Shown piece after piece: positions 1-10,819 of a DNA stretch of 64,000 nucleotides (positions are counted from its first letter, which is position 1; each line of letters begins with the position of its first letter). This stretch comes from Nectonema munidae. Its lineage: Eukaryota > Nematomorpha > Nectonematoida > Nectonematidae. The notes below the pieces were generated by a model, which did no database searches, was not told the DNA's origin, and worked only from the letters and a program-made list of their open reading frames with translations. The translations under genes and the position numbers were made by a program. The DNA lies in contig JAUIRK010000257.1 in assembly GCA_030549495.1 (NCBI GenBank), positions 62,001 to 126,000 of the forward strand. Reading direction: 5' to 3'.

Positions 1-650
1 GACAGTCGGGCGACTGATAAAAGCACTATTCAAATTTTGTTTGGAAAGCTAGGACAACATATCAGCAAGGCTTATCTAATGTCAAGCACATGCCTCTAGT
101 CAATCCACATGTTTTATTGCCTCCTTTATATATAAAACTTAAGCTAATAAAGCAACATATAAAAACGCTTGCAAAAAGAAACTCGAACGGCTTTGAATAT
201 ATAGTTAAAAAGTTTCCAAAAATCACACAAGCTTAACTAAAAGAAGGGATTTTTGTTGGTCCACAAATAAAAGAATTACTCAAGGATCTGCACTTTAAAG
301 CGACGCTAGATGAGGTAGAGCGTTCTGCTTGGAATGCTTTTGTTTGGATTTGTGAGAATTTTTTGAGTAACAAAAAATCAATCGCTTATAAAGATGGAAT
401 CAAAAATCTCTTAAAATGCTATTTAGAATTGGGCTGCCGAATGTCGTTAAAGGTACATTTTTTGGATTATCATGTGGATTTTTTCGCAGAAAACCTTGGA
501 GCAATGTCTGATAAAAATGGAGAAAGGTTCCATCAAGACATTAGTGCTATCGAAAAAAGATGTAAAGTGCTCGCTGGCAATTGTTGGACACTCAACCGCG
601 ATCATCCAGACTGTACACATCAACGAAAATCAAAAACTAACCATTTTTGA
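1..650 (+). pseudogene. C-terminal part of a dispersed repetitive gene (mobile-element family of unknown class)
   Basis: Reading plus-strand frames from about base 100 gives a continuous-looking protein with the motifs FVGPQIKELLKD (about 260-295), ERSAWNAFVWICENF (about 320-363), LGCRMSLKVHFLDYH (about 430-475) and NGERFHQDI (517-543). I recall this combination from a protein family present in many copies in arthropod genomes and treated as transposon-derived; I cannot assign its superfamily. At least one in-frame stop interrupts the part before base 260, and the element runs off the left edge of the window. It ends at a TGA near 650, followed by AATAAA-like sequence near 700. It is most likely a decayed copy with no host role. 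Confidence 0.55.
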
Positions 651-1430
651 AACTATATTTGTCTATACATTTTTTTAATTCAGTTATAAATAAGTTTTAA
701 ATAAATAAAAATATGCGTGCTGAAATTTATATATTTTTTCAACTAACCAATTGATGGTTGAAGTTATAAAAAAAAAAGACACAAGTTTGTATGTGAATAC
801 CAAAAAATGGGACGTGCTGCATGCAAATTGATAAAAAAATTAAAATTAGAGTGTAAAAATAGTTTGTTTTAATAACGAAAAAAAAAATTTTTTGTTGACC
901 AGTGTTCTTATCTCTCCAAACACTATTACGAAGTGAGAAATTTTACAAGACATGTGTCATGATAAGCATTATATTTCATGTTTGTTTGTGCAAATCGCTC
1001 TTTGATAGTGATTGAAAAATTTCTTGAATCTTACATGCGTTTGCTTTACGTTGAGCGTTTTGCAAAATATTCGATCGATTTTTTTAAACATAAATTGTAG
1101 TTTAAGGTCTTTTTAACATCGTCTCCTAAAGGATTTCTAAATTATTATTGATCAACTTTTTTACTCAATCCAAACGATTGCTTTCTAAAATGTCAATTTA
1201 TTTAAAGTCTTTTTTTTAATTTGGTTTAAAGATATTTTTAAAAAAATTTCAACTCAAAGTTTAACATCAGTTCTTTTAAAATGCTTTCTTTTTCTTTTTA
1301 TATTTTTTATAGCATTTTTGAGTTTTGAAATCGCAACGTTTGACATAAAGAATGTAGATATTGATATCATGGTACATTACGATCAATTAAATATCTTCTA
1401 TTCTTACTTTTTTCTCCGTTGGATAAGTAA
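651..1430. other. AT-rich stretch, nothing recognised
   Basis: Low-complexity AT-rich DNA with short ORFs only. No motif, repeat pair or splice-linked exon was found. Confidence 0.5.
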
Positions 1431-1579
1431 ATCAGATATAAACACAGATAACTTCTGAAATAACAGGGGTATGAAATCGTCAACAGTCACGGTTAAATCA
1501 TAGAATTTAGCTAGAACAGCCATTCGCGTTCTCCTCAAACCAATGACACAAAGCGGCGCATTCTAGGAAGAGGTAAAAG

Positions 1580-1925
1580 CGATTTAGAAATTGTGATTTG
1601 GAAAAAAACAAAAAAAAAGAGATGGAAAAAATACTTGAAGTAGCAGAGATATTTTCTTGCTTTGAGAAGACTTGAGATCACAAGCAAAGAACATGAAACC
1701 AACGCTATTATCGTCACTCAGATCTTCCTCACCTCGCTCATTATAGTGATGGAAATTGCGAATAAGCTCTAGGAATCTAGAAGATAGAATCACGTTGCGA
1801 ACAAAATTGTCGCTTTCGTTAGAATTGAAATCGTGCGTGTATAAGAAAAGGAGTTTGTGACATTGCTTTGTGCGATTTATCGCGGCTGAGAAGGATGAAT
1901 TTTCAAAAAATTTTACACTATCGTC
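1580..1925 (-). pseudogene. Possible piggyBac-type transposase fragment
   Basis: Read from about 1920 down to 1680 on the minus strand, a frame gives VRNVILSSRFLELIRNFHHY followed by an acidic stretch. This resembles the segment of piggyBac (DDE_Tnp_1_7) transposases around the 'M.RDRF..I.R.LHF.DN' motif upstream of the first catalytic Asp. GC content is higher here than on either side. The frame is not clearly continued on either flank. The assignment rests on one short motif and is tentative. Confidence 0.35.
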
Positions 1926-1929
1926 TCCA

Positions 1930-3230
1930 TATCTAAAATGATAGGAAATTAAATCTTTTGATATTTTATATACAATGTAACTTTTCTATATTTCAGAATT
2001 TTGCGAGAGCAAAGTTTCGCGAATTATGGTTCAAAAACAAATTCACAAACAAACATTTCTAAAATTTTAGATATTTTGTCTAAAAAATTGAATTTTTTTA
2101 TTTGTTGAGCAATACCGAAATTATAGTGATTTTTTATTTTATATATGAAAGGTTTTAAATGTTATAAAAAATTTCATATAAAATGTGACAAAATGTTGAG
2201 AAAGAACAAAATTTCTGACTTTAACAGACATAACCTTCTGACTTTTGAATTCAAATTTAAAAATTTTCCAAGTTCGTGTATGAACATATAATTAATATTT
2301 TCAGGTAATAATTTTGCACTTTTTAATGGCTAAGCCCATCCCCATATCAATTAAAAAAGTGACATAAAATATAAAAAATTGATTCATAGTTTTTTAAAAG
2401 TTGATATTTAAACAAAAAACTGACTCTAAAAATGATAATTAATTATAAAAAGCATGTAAGATCATATATATTTTCATCCTTGAAATAAATTCTCTTGGCA
2501 AAATTTTTTCAAACTTTGTAATTATATACAGTATATGTGTGAAGGTATTAAAAAGGTATCGTTTAAAAGACAGTGCGAAATATTAAAAACTTGCAACATA
2601 AATATAAAAACAATAATCTTTAATGACAAAACAAGAACTCATTGACTTAAAAGATCGGTTTTAGAAGCGTTTGAATGCATTCAAAAATGGATTATATTGT
2701 TCTTTTTTGGCGCGTTTATAACTAAGCTCGGTTTGTACAGAATAAATCTTATATCGGAGCAAGGTAAGTGTGACATTATTCAGTTGGGGTAAAGTTTTTT
2801 CAAGTTCCAGACGCTAAGACACGGCTATAAGTTATAGTGATTTATAATTGCTAATTATTCTTTTTGTCTTTTAAAGCGATTTTTGCGAAATCCTTTTTAA
2901 ATCTATTGTTACCTTTCATTGAGCAGACTTCGATTTTTTCTAAAGTTCTGAAACTAGGCAATGATTAAAAAGTCCATATTTTTATTTTTCGCATACTAAA
3001 ATTTAAATAAAATATTGGGCAAATAAAAAAAATTTAAGAGAATAGTAAAAATTTTATCATAAAAATTGTTTCTCCATTTTAATTAATGCTTTTAACTCCA
3101 TCTGCCACCTGCGTTACATAAAACAAAACTTGTTTACTTTAGGTTATATGCAAACTCCCTGAAAAAGATACGCAGGTGATTCGTTTTCAGAAAAATTTAA
3201 TAAAACATGGAAGGAGTGCAAGTAAATAGA
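1930..3230. other. AT-rich stretch with one short dispersed repeat
   Basis: No gene is visible. The segment 2635-2688 (CATTGACTTAAAAGATCGGT and the following GAAGCGTTTGAATGCAT) recurs at 4088-4131. Confidence 0.45.
2635..2688 (+). repeat. Short dispersed repeat, copy 1
   Basis: About 50 bases nearly identical to 4088-4131, sharing TGACTT(A/G)AAAGAT(C/T)GGTTTT and AGAAGCGTTTGAATGCAT. Both copies lie just downstream of AATGACAAAA. This is probably the conserved end of an otherwise diverged element. Confidence 0.55.
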
Positions 3231-3237
3231 AAAAGCC

Positions 3238-3714
3238 TTACATTTCTTTGAAACGATGCAAAAAAAGCTCAACTTCTTCCTTGCCAATATTGTTTGCATT
3301 ATTGGCGCTAAGGAAGGAGTTATTGAAGAAGGGATTGTGGTAGAAGAAGAGACTAAGAACAAAGTTGTAAAAGTAGTAGAAGAAAGAGTTGATGAAGCGA
3401 GAAATGAAATAAAAGGGAGAAGAAAGAGTGTTCTGGAAGGCAGACAAAATCCAACTTCTGTTTGAAGAGTGGGGGCGAGGTAAGTGATGGTTTGTCTGAG
3501 AGGAACTTGCCATAATCGTATTTGCACTTGATGAATCAGATGAAGGAAGAGTTGTTTGTGGAAAAGGGTTAGACTCTGAAGTTTTTGAATTCAAAGGGGG
3601 CAAGAAGGAAAAGGACGACGCGATAGATGATGATGAGTTAGATGATGATGTTGATGAAGTTGAAGATGACGTCATAGATGCCAAGAGTACCTTAGAAGAG
3701 GGTTTATTTCCCAT
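3238..3714 (-). CDS. Hypothetical 158-residue Ser-rich protein with hydrophobic C-terminal half
   Basis: The minus strand carries a genuine ATG (CAAAATGGGAAA context) followed by 158 codons. The N-terminal half begins MGNKPSSK, a possible myristoylation-type start, and is extremely rich in Ser and Thr. The C-terminal half contains an aromatic hydrophobic run of Phe, Tyr and Leu (about residues 100-135). The base composition is less AT-rich than the surroundings. The opposite strand is also open for 69 codons (3256-3465) and would encode a Glu/Lys/Val coiled-coil-like peptide; a strong GTAAGT donor on that strand lies at 3480. Which strand is coding is therefore unclear. I recognise no family. 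Confidence 0.3.
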   Translation of the reverse strand: MGNKPSSKVLLASMTSSSTSSTSSSNSSSSIASSFSFLPPLNSKTSESNPFPQTTLPSSDSSSANTIMASSSQTNHHLPRPHSSNRSWILSAFQNTLSSPFYFISRFINSFFYYFYNFVLSLFFYHNPFFNNSFLSANNANNIGKEEVELFLHRFKEM

Positions 3715-3719
3715 TTTGA

Positions 3720-4087
3720 TGTGTGAAAGGTTTAAATACTCATTGATTGAACGCTAGAAAAATGAATTATAAAATTCAGAAGTGATTTTAGCAAAAAATA
3801 TTTAATCAAAACTTCTATTCAGAAATAGGCCCAAGATGTTGTTCAATGTATTCACGCGTACAAAATAGGCTGAAAAATAGTATCCCCTTTAAGACAAAAT
3901 TTATCCCTACATCAAAAAGAAACAGAAAACAGTCACGGCAGTAGATTAATTATAAAAAGCATATGAAATGCTGTAGTCGCTTTTAAAAAGAAAGACAACA
4001 ATTATATGATAACTAAGGTCTTTTTATTTTTCACAACCCATTTTACCTACATCGAATTGTAGGCGGAAATACTAATGACAAAATAAA
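3720..4087. other. AT-rich intergenic stretch, nothing recognised
   Basis: No ORF, repeat or splice-bounded exon found. Confidence 0.45.
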
Positions 4088-4131
4088 AAATCATTGACTT
4101 GAAAGATTGGTTTTAGAAGCGTTTGAATGCA
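4088..4131 (+). repeat. Short dispersed repeat, copy 2
   Basis: Second copy of the repeat at 2635-2688. Directly downstream (4157 on) begins sequence that is also found in the inverted repeat at 6595-6685. Confidence 0.55.
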
Positions 4132-4156
4132 TGCAAATTTTTAAATGTCATTGTCA

Positions 4157-4243
4157 ATTTTGATTGACGTTGTTTTTTTTTAATTTTACAAGTCATCATT
4201 TTTTCGGCGTCTTCGATTAATTATAAAACTGATCGGAAATATA
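4157..4243 (+). repeat. Solo fragment of the long inverted repeat
   Basis: Matches 6595-6685 in direct orientation, including TTTTACAAGTCATCATTTTT and CGTCTTCGATTxxTTATAAA. It abuts the 132-bp unit at 4244. Confidence 0.6.
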
Positions 4244-4375
4244 TATCTTGATATATAGATAACAGGCCAGTGAATAAATTGCACAGTTTTGTTCACAAGT
4301 TCAGAAGGTAACCTTAAAAAACAAATAGTGAATAATGGCATCGACAGCATGATAAACAAAATTACATTTCATAAA
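4244..4375 (+). repeat. 132-bp direct repeat unit, copy 1
   Basis: ATCTTGATATATAGATAACA onward, through GGCCAGTGAATAA and GCATGATAAACAAAATTACA, is repeated at 5686-5817 with only a few substitutions. Confidence 0.7.
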
Positions 4376-4869
4376 AAAGATAGGGACAGATTTTTTTTCG
4401 AAAATAAGAAAAAATATTTATAATTTCTGATGAGTTTTATAACAAATCGAAGACGCTGAAAAAAATGATGGCTTGTAAAATTAAAAAAAAAATTTCAATC
4501 AAAAATTTAACAATTTCTATGTTACTCTTATCATTCTATATAACGCAATTTAACTATTTCAAATATCCCTAAAATATTATAATTAGGTTTAAAATTATAT
4601 TGGAAAGTTTTTTTAATCAAAAAAGATACATAATCAATCAAACATGTCAAAATTTTGTTTTGATTGATTTATTGAAATATATTCTAATAAAGTAAGAAGG
4701 CTAAGATTTGAAGTCATATTATTTCGAAGATATTTAATTTCAAATTCTTGAATTCTATCTTCCGACATTTTAACAGTATTAGCAAACGTTTTGACCATTA
4801 AATCAATTTTTTAAACTATTTCATCGCTGTTGTCATCATTGTGGTCTTTTATTCTTCCTTTTAAAATTG

Positions 4870-5420
4870 CAGAGGAGGTAACATGGATCAACCTTTCAAT
4901 GCGCTGCTGATGATATCTCCAATCTTCAGCTGATCCAAACTTAAAGCACACACTTGTTTGAGAAGTTGTATCAAAAAATGCTTTAAAGATTTATTTTATC
5001 CCAACAAAGAAATTTTGTGTTCACATGACGAGTTTTAATCATACTAATTTCTCCAATGGGAAAAGGAGGATTTTTCGAAAAAACGCTTATCCGAACCACT
5101 GTTGGACTAAGCCAAGTTTGCGCATGTCTAATGAATGTTTCTTTCAAAAAAATTATATTCATATTGCATGATTTCAAATGATTTCTTAGAATTAGAATAT
5201 TGTTTGGACATTCATGAGCACTTGGATTTGTATAAAAAATAAAATAAAATGTAACAGACGTTTATTATTATAAATAAAAAGATTTCCTCAAGTTTTAACA
5301 AATCACTTTCATTGAAATTCAATGGCTTAAAAACTAAAAGACGTAAATACCCACTAGCTTTTGTAACCCATCTAGCATTATGCATACGTTCTTGTGCCCT
5401 AAATAAATTTTTTTTAGGCT
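4870..5420 (-). pseudogene. Decayed transposon reading frame inside the inverted-repeat element
   Basis: On the minus strand from about 5400 a frame reads RMHNARWVTKASGYLRLLVF. This resembles the 'HxARWMAKAIYxLKIYLF' segment of a repetitive arthropod protein that I know only as transposon-associated. Downstream frames as far as 4870 contain several stops. The class is not identified; the assignment rests on this one motif and its position between inverted repeats. Confidence 0.35.
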
Positions 5421-5685
5421 AGGTGAAACTTCTTGACTATAACAAGAAAAGGCTAAAGCTAACAAATTGGCTTGGTCATCCGCGTATACCTTTTATTTTA
5501 TTATTAGATCTATTGAAAAATAACACAACTTCATCAATAATTGTACGAAAAATCAAATTTTTATAACATAACATATATAGATAAAATTATATATAAGCTT
5601 TTTATAATTTTAATATGATTAGAATATTTTATAGGGATTTATTAGTTTTTTTAATTATTCATTTATATAAATAACTGAATTAATA

Positions 5686-5817
5686 TCTTGATATATAGAT
5701 AACAGGCCAGTGAATAAGTTGGACAGTTTTGTTCAAAAATTCAGAAGGTACCCTTAAGAAACAAATAATGAATAATGGCATCAACAGCATGATAAACAAA
5801 ATTACATTTCATAAAAA
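5686..5817 (+). repeat. 132-bp direct repeat unit, copy 2
   Basis: Nearly identical copy of 4244-4375, lying inside the inverted-repeat element. The second copy suggests that a unit from outside was captured by the element, or the reverse. Confidence 0.7.
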
Positions 5818-5890
5818 AAATTATATATTTGTTTAATTCGATAAAATAAAGGGAGTGGCGAGGGAAAGGAGGCGCCAAAAATAAACCTTT

Positions 5891-6028
5891 TTAAACCTTT
5901 CCTGACCAGAAAAATCAGAAGATATTTATTAGAAAGCAGAAGATTCATATACAAAACTATTTGAAAAAGCAGACGAAGGTAAAATAGTTTATGTATCATA
6001 TATGATACACTGGTCAGAAAAGGGTTAA
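5891..6028. mobile_element. TTAA-flanked MITE (piggyBac-type), 138 bp
   Basis: Starts TTAAACCTTTCCTGACCAG and ends CTGGTCAGAAAAGGGTTAA, so imperfect inverted repeats lie directly inside TTAA duplications. It contains the family core with AGCAGACGA and a ATCATATATGAT palindrome. Confidence 0.7.
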
Positions 6029-6156
6029 AGGGGGTGAAATATAAAGTTTGAAACAACTGACTACAAGCACTACTTCTAAGAAGCATTTTTGTGCATTGGA
6101 GAAATAATCTTCGAAATAATATGACTTCAAATCTTTCATTAGTCTTCTTACTTTAT

Positions 6157-6284
6157 TTTATCGACCAGAATAATCAGACGATATCTAATGCAAAGCAGAT
6201 TTGTATTTAAAAGCATTAATAAACGCAGACGATTCACATTTTTGTAAAGTCGACATATGCCGACTGTGGTCGATAAGCGGTTAA
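6157..6284 (-). mobile_element. TTAA-type MITE copy, inserted in the right long inverted repeat
   Basis: Reverse-complement copy of the element at 7072-7207: TATCGACCAGAATAATCAGA at its left and TGGTCGATAAGCGGTTAA at its right. It interrupts the right arm of the 4376-6726 element, so it is younger than that element. Confidence 0.7.
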
Positions 6285-7071
6285 TTAAAATAAATACTTT
6301 ATTGACTTGTTTTATTCTTAAATTTTTTAAATCAATGTATAAAATTTTTCATAGTTTTTCAAAAATATCATTATAACTGTAATCATTTTCAAACAATATC
6401 AGATATAAGAATACATTTCAATAAATCAATCAAAACAAACTTTTGACGTTTGATTGATTATTATGTATCTGTTTTGATAAGAAAAAAAACTTTCCAATCT
6501 ATTTTTAAACCTAATCATAATATTTTAGTGATATTTGAAATAGTTAAATTGCGTTATATCGAATGATTTAAGTAACATACAAATGTTCAAATTTTTGATT
6601 GAAGTTGTTTTTTTTAATTTTACAAGTCATCATTTTTTGAGCGTCTTCGATTTGTTATAAAACTGATCAGAAATTATAAATATTTTTCTTATTTTCAAAA
6701 AAGAAAAAATCTGTCACTATCTTTTTACCATTGGCACACAAATCATTAAAATAGACCGTGCATCACCCGTAATGAATATTTTTGTAAAACTTTAAAGACT
6801 TAAAATGTTTTTAAACACAAAAATCTAATGAAAAAACTCTAGTGTTCTACTCGTAAAAAATGTAATGGTTCAATTGGGTATTTGTCAACAAGATAACTTT
6901 TTTAGGAACAAACTTGTAAAGGCCTTTTTTAAGACTATTCTCAATCATAGAAACAGTAGCATTAACATCAAGAAGCAAACGGTTATTATTGATTTTAGGG
7001 AATTACTCGAGTAAATCTGTTAATTAAAGAAATGGAAAAAAGGAATCTTAAGAAACAAAAGTATGGAATCT

Positions 7072-7207
7072 TAACCGGTTATCGACCACAGTCGACATAT
7101 GTCGACTTTACAAAAATAAAATCGTCTGCGTTTATTAGTGCTTTTTAATACAACTCTTCTGCTTTACATTAGATATCGTCTGATTATTCTGGTCGATAAC
7201 GGGTTAA
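7072..7207 (+). mobile_element. TTAA-flanked MITE (piggyBac-type), best copy
   Basis: TTAA followed by CCGGTTATCGACCA, and TGGTCGATAACGGG followed by TTAA. Inverted repeats of about 14 bp lie immediately inside a TTAA duplication, the signature of piggyBac transposition. The inside carries GTCGACATATGTCGAC and two CGTCTG cores. Without coding capacity, it must be moved in trans. Confidence 0.8.
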
Positions 7208-7321
7208 GAAACAAAAGAAAAGTATATTCAACATAATCAAATATGCATAGAAGCACGCTTATCGATCATTAGTCATACGTTTGCAATCGTTAGCCATAAG
7301 TTTGCAATGGTTAGTCATATG

Positions 7322-7775
7322 TTTGCGAAAAAGTTTGTTCACTTTATGTTGCTGTTCCTAACGCTAGAAGCAGAAATATCTGTTGTTGCAGTCATGAACA
7401 AAAATGGAATGGTGTATTACAAAATATGGAGAAGTTTTTAAAGCTGCTTTACTTGAGATTGAAAAGTCCTGCGCTGAAAAAACATGGATCTAATATTCAT
7501 GCTTGATAATACATAGATTTATCATAATAAGGAGTTGCCTGATGTTACCAAAGACATGAAATTCTTTTATCTTCCACCTTACTCTCCTTTTTTAAATCCA
7601 ATTGAAAACGTTTTTTAAATATTTTAACTTAAAAAATATTTCCAAGAATTGGCTTCGCCTTATAATTCAGTTATGAACTTTTATATATTGACGCAATTTT
7701 CACATTTTATTGCTGATAGTGATCGTATGTTTGCTGCTACAACAGGATTAGGAATGACAAAAAAATATTAAAACA
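7322..7775 (+). pseudogene. Decayed IS630/Tc1-mariner-like DDE transposase fragment
   Basis: Plus-strand frames give ILMLDNT (about 7496-7516) followed by FYLPPYSPFLNPIENVF (7563-7612). That is the block between the second and third catalytic acidic residues of DDE_3/IS630-type transposases, where the 'PPYSP.LNPIE' motif is diagnostic. Frame changes and stops occur between the pieces and after the motif. The upstream catalytic Asp region is not visible. It is a dead remnant; no terminal repeats were located. Confidence 0.65.
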
Positions 7776-8191
7776 GGATTATACGATGACTTTTCGCTTA
7801 TTTCAACAAAATATAATATTGAGGCAGTACGATTTTTTATATAGTTATGATTACTTAGAAAAATTGTATTTGTCTTATCCAATTAAAAACTTTCATTCAA
7901 TAATTTCAGTTGAAAAATAGCAATCATAAATATCTTATAGTAGGATAAATTGACTTATAAAAATGTTGTGAATTTGGCAAATCAAGGAATTTTAATTGTA
8001 ACTTTAAAAACGTTATCGCCCCACCAATTGAGTGTACAATATAGTAGTATATGTTTTGTTTAGTAGACAGCAAATAAATGTGTGTGCAACAAAAAACTGA
8101 CTATATCTGGCATGTATTCCTATTTTTGAATAATATTTATGCGCAAATTTAAGTCTTAAAGAAAAGAAGCAATTTGTCATTAATTATATTA

Positions 8192-8311
8192 TTAACCCGT
8201 TAATGATTCGAGTCAACTATAGTCGGCGACTCTCTGCATATAAATGCTTTTTAATACACATCGTCTGTTTATATTAGATATCGTTTGATTATTCTAGTCA
8301 TAACGGGTTAA
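8192..8311 (+). mobile_element. TTAA-flanked MITE copy
   Basis: TTAACCCGTTAATGATTCGA at the left and AGTCATAACGGGTTAA at the right, same family and orientation as 7072-7207. The interior shares ATCGTCTG and TTAGATATCGT. Confidence 0.75.
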
Positions 8312-8954
8312 TGTTTATTCAACAAGTTTCCTCTTAAATGTTGGATGGTTTCAGGCCTACTAAAATGTGTTGTTTAATCCTTCCAGGCACAAACGGTCAG
8401 CAAAGATCCACGAATTAAAATGATTTTATGAAAATTAAAAGAAAAGTAGACTAATAATTTTCAAAAGCCTATGCAAGAAAAGGTTAAAATTACAATTGTT
8501 CAAGAATTGCGCTTTTAATATCAAAATGATTTGAGGTTATATCTTTATTATATTATGTTTGACTTTAAAAAAAACTTTGATCATAAATTCAACCACAGGT
8601 TTCTCATGGATGTTCTTACTGGCATTATATCTTCAAAAATTTTGGTATCGAAATAAACTTTTATTATATTTTGTCATGTACAAAATCTATATTAAAAGTA
8701 TTTATCAAATCCTTTTAAGAGTATTCTTAAACATTTTACCTCTAAGTATTTCACAAAACACAAAATAAATCGCTCAGCATAAATTATATCAATAACTTAA
8801 CATTGTCAGCATAATCATGCGGTAAAAAAGCATAAAATTTTCTATTATCTGATACATATGTTCAAAAAGTTTGGGATCTGTTGATATAGATGTACAGTGC
8901 GGCTCAAAAATAGTTAACTTATGCAGTTAGTTATTTAATAACATGTTAAAGATC

Positions 8955-9080
8955 AGTGTGGCACGCATTTCCAAAGAAGAGTTACGAAGTGGAAGTCGGA
9001 GCGAAAGTGAATCCGAAATTTTAAAGGAAAAGGAGTCGGAGTCAGTATCTAATAAAATGTAGGCATCAAAACCCCATTCT
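8955..9080. repeat. GTCGGAGTC-type dispersed repeat
   Basis: GTGGAAGTCGGAGCGAAAGTG and GGAGTCGGAGTCAGTATC are typical of a repeat whose ends contain iterated 'GGAGTCGGAGT'. Related pieces lie at 9640-9745, 10510-10815, 28065-28145 and 29025-29105. Confidence 0.45.
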
Positions 9081-9359
9081 AAAAACTTAAGGAATCCGAC
9101 TATGACTAGAAATATTTAAAGTTTTTAAGTATTTTAACCCAACTCTAAATTTGGCGTCCAATAAAAAGGGTGATTTCATATGCCCACAAAAATTAACCTA
9201 TTATTAACGATATTTAAAATACTTAAAAGAAATTATTTTTTATCACTTAAAAAAATTTCACTCAGACCCCAATACCTTCAAAATCTCTGATATCTGTATT
9301 TCTATTCCAACTGCACAACGCTGTTGGAAACCATTACATGCTTCGTCAATGATAAAGCC

Positions 9360-9473
9360 TTAACCTTGTTTAGCGCTTTTAAGACAAGAATCTTTTGTAT
9401 ATATATATATAAAGTAGACGATTTTGAATATTTCTTGAGACACCAGGTGTTCAACTGGTCCTCAAAAGGTTAA
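9360..9473. mobile_element. TTAA-flanked MITE, divergent subfamily
   Basis: TTAACCTTGTTTAGCGCTTT at the left and CTGGTCCTCAAAAGGTTAA at the right. The interior has GTAGACGATTTTGAATATTT, which links it to the copies at 10401 and 55597. Confidence 0.6.
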
Positions 9474-9639
9474 ATCACTGCAATGGAGCACTGATTATTA
9501 TTAAAAACGCGTATATACTCTCACTATTAGCGAATAAATTGATGTTTACGAAAGCCAATAAGAAAATTCTGATTAATACACGCAAATTAACCATGTATTA
9601 TCGCCCGATACATTGATCAGTTGTAAGGCTTGTGCCAAA

Positions 9640-9745
9640 TAAGTGTTCCACGCAGAGCTGCGGATTCAGAGGCGTGGAGTGGAGTCACAACATTTGAGAG
9701 ATTATTGGAGTCGGTGTCCATAAACAATGCAGATTCCGACTCGGA
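9640..9745. repeat. GTCGGAGTC-type dispersed repeat
   Basis: GCAGAGCTGCGGATTCAGAG at the left resembles a hAT-type terminal sequence. It is followed by TTGGAGTCGGTGTCC and GATTCCGACTCGGATT, so opposed 'GGAGTCGG' and 'CCGACTC' blocks lie within 50 bases. Confidence 0.45.
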
Positions 9746-9817
9746 TTAATAATTTTAATGTAGAAATTAAAAAATTCCACCTTTGTTTTGTTATGATTTT
9801 TAATAACTTGTCAGGGT

Positions 9818-9912
9818 AAGGTTGGTATAATACTTGGCTTCGATACGACGAGGTCTGGGGTTCGATCCAGCATCAAACCTTCTTTGCTCATAGTTCAGCA
9901 CAAGGGGTGCAA
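9818..9912 (+). repeat. tRNA-derived SINE head
   Basis: GGTTGGTATAATACTTGG resembles a pol III A box, and GGGGTTCGATCCAGC, 40 bases downstream, is a near-perfect B box. The tRNA cloverleaf is not intact, so this is a SINE rather than a tRNA gene. The tail is not defined. Confidence 0.6.
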
Positions 9913-10400
9913 ATGCGCTTTTTTGATGAAAAACCACAAGGTACCCTTAATTTTAAAAAATGGCACATCGAAAAACTATATTTTTTAGACTTTAATATAA
10001 GGGTAGTACAAAAATCCCCTCATTATTTTTAATAAAGTAGATGTTTTTTCTTCCGACTTCGCATCTCTGGTTAGACAAATTTCTTTATTTTGAAGAAACC
10101 CAAACTGGTAGCATATCATAAATATTTGACGTCTTAAATAAGTATTAAGTTTGAATGTCATTGATTTGATTTTTGCCTAAAAAAAGAAACTTGCAATCAA
10201 AGCATATTAAATTATTTCGTCTAAATTAAAGATTTATTTGAAAAGTAGTTTCATCAGCTACGACAGTTTAGTGACAGGTTGCCGATTTCCCATTTGAAGA
10301 GTCCATTTAGATAATTCACAAATTGCCTACTTTTAATAAATTGATCAGTATTTATTCCCATAAAATTTTATTTGAAATTATAAAAAGAAATTTGATGCTT

Positions 10401-10515
10401 TTAACCGGTTGAGGACTAAAATTTTTAAGACATTAATCGTCTAGTTTCTCTTTTAATATTAATATATTTAAAGCAGACGATTTTCATTTCTTGGAACCAG
10501 GATTGCGAAACCAGA
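10401..10515 (+). mobile_element. TTAA-type MITE, right end missing
   Basis: TTAACCGGTTGAGGACTAAA at the left and the GCAGACGATTTTCATTTCTT core; the expected right TTAA end is not found. Confidence 0.5.
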
Positions 10516-10815
10516 GGGGAATTATCCGACTTACAAAAATTCGACTGACTCCAAATGCTTAAAAAGTTTAAATATTTAAGGGCCACTCTTACTTCCGGAT
10601 TGAACTAAAGAAATGTCACTCCATATTCTTTCAAAAACTAAATGTTTCATTTTTCAAAATATTAAAAAATTATTCTTTATATTTAAAAAACGGCACTTCA
10701 ACTCTGATTCCGACTTACAAATTTTATTTGACATTAACTCTGACTCCTAATCCTATCACTTTAAAATCTCAGATTGAATAGACTTCCAACTCCAAGTCGA
10801 AACCTCCAGCCCCTC
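10510..10815. repeat. GTCGGAGTC-type dispersed repeat, inverted
   Basis: CGACTGACTCCAAATGCTT, CTCTGATTCCGACTTACAA and CTTCCAACTCCAAGTCGAA are the complementary version of the repeats at 8955 and 9640. Confidence 0.4.
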
Positions 10816-10819
10816 CCCC

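Larger units (their letters stand above)
4376..6726. mobile_element. DNA element with ~350-bp terminal inverted repeats
   Basis: The left arm 4376-4735 (from GATAGGGACAGATTTTT to TAAGAAGGCTAAGATTTGAA and TTTCGAAGA) is repeated as its reverse complement at 6097-6726, which ends CTGTCACTATC. The match runs over essentially the whole arm; the right arm is interrupted by about 245 bases (6160-6404) holding a TTAA-type MITE. The central part carries a decayed minus-strand reading frame (4870-5420). A direct repeat unit (4244-4375 and 5686-5817) and a solo piece of the right arm (4157-4243) show at least two rounds of insertion or duplication. The superfamily is unknown; long arms like these occur in foldback-like and some MULE or hAT-like elements. 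Confidence 0.6.
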
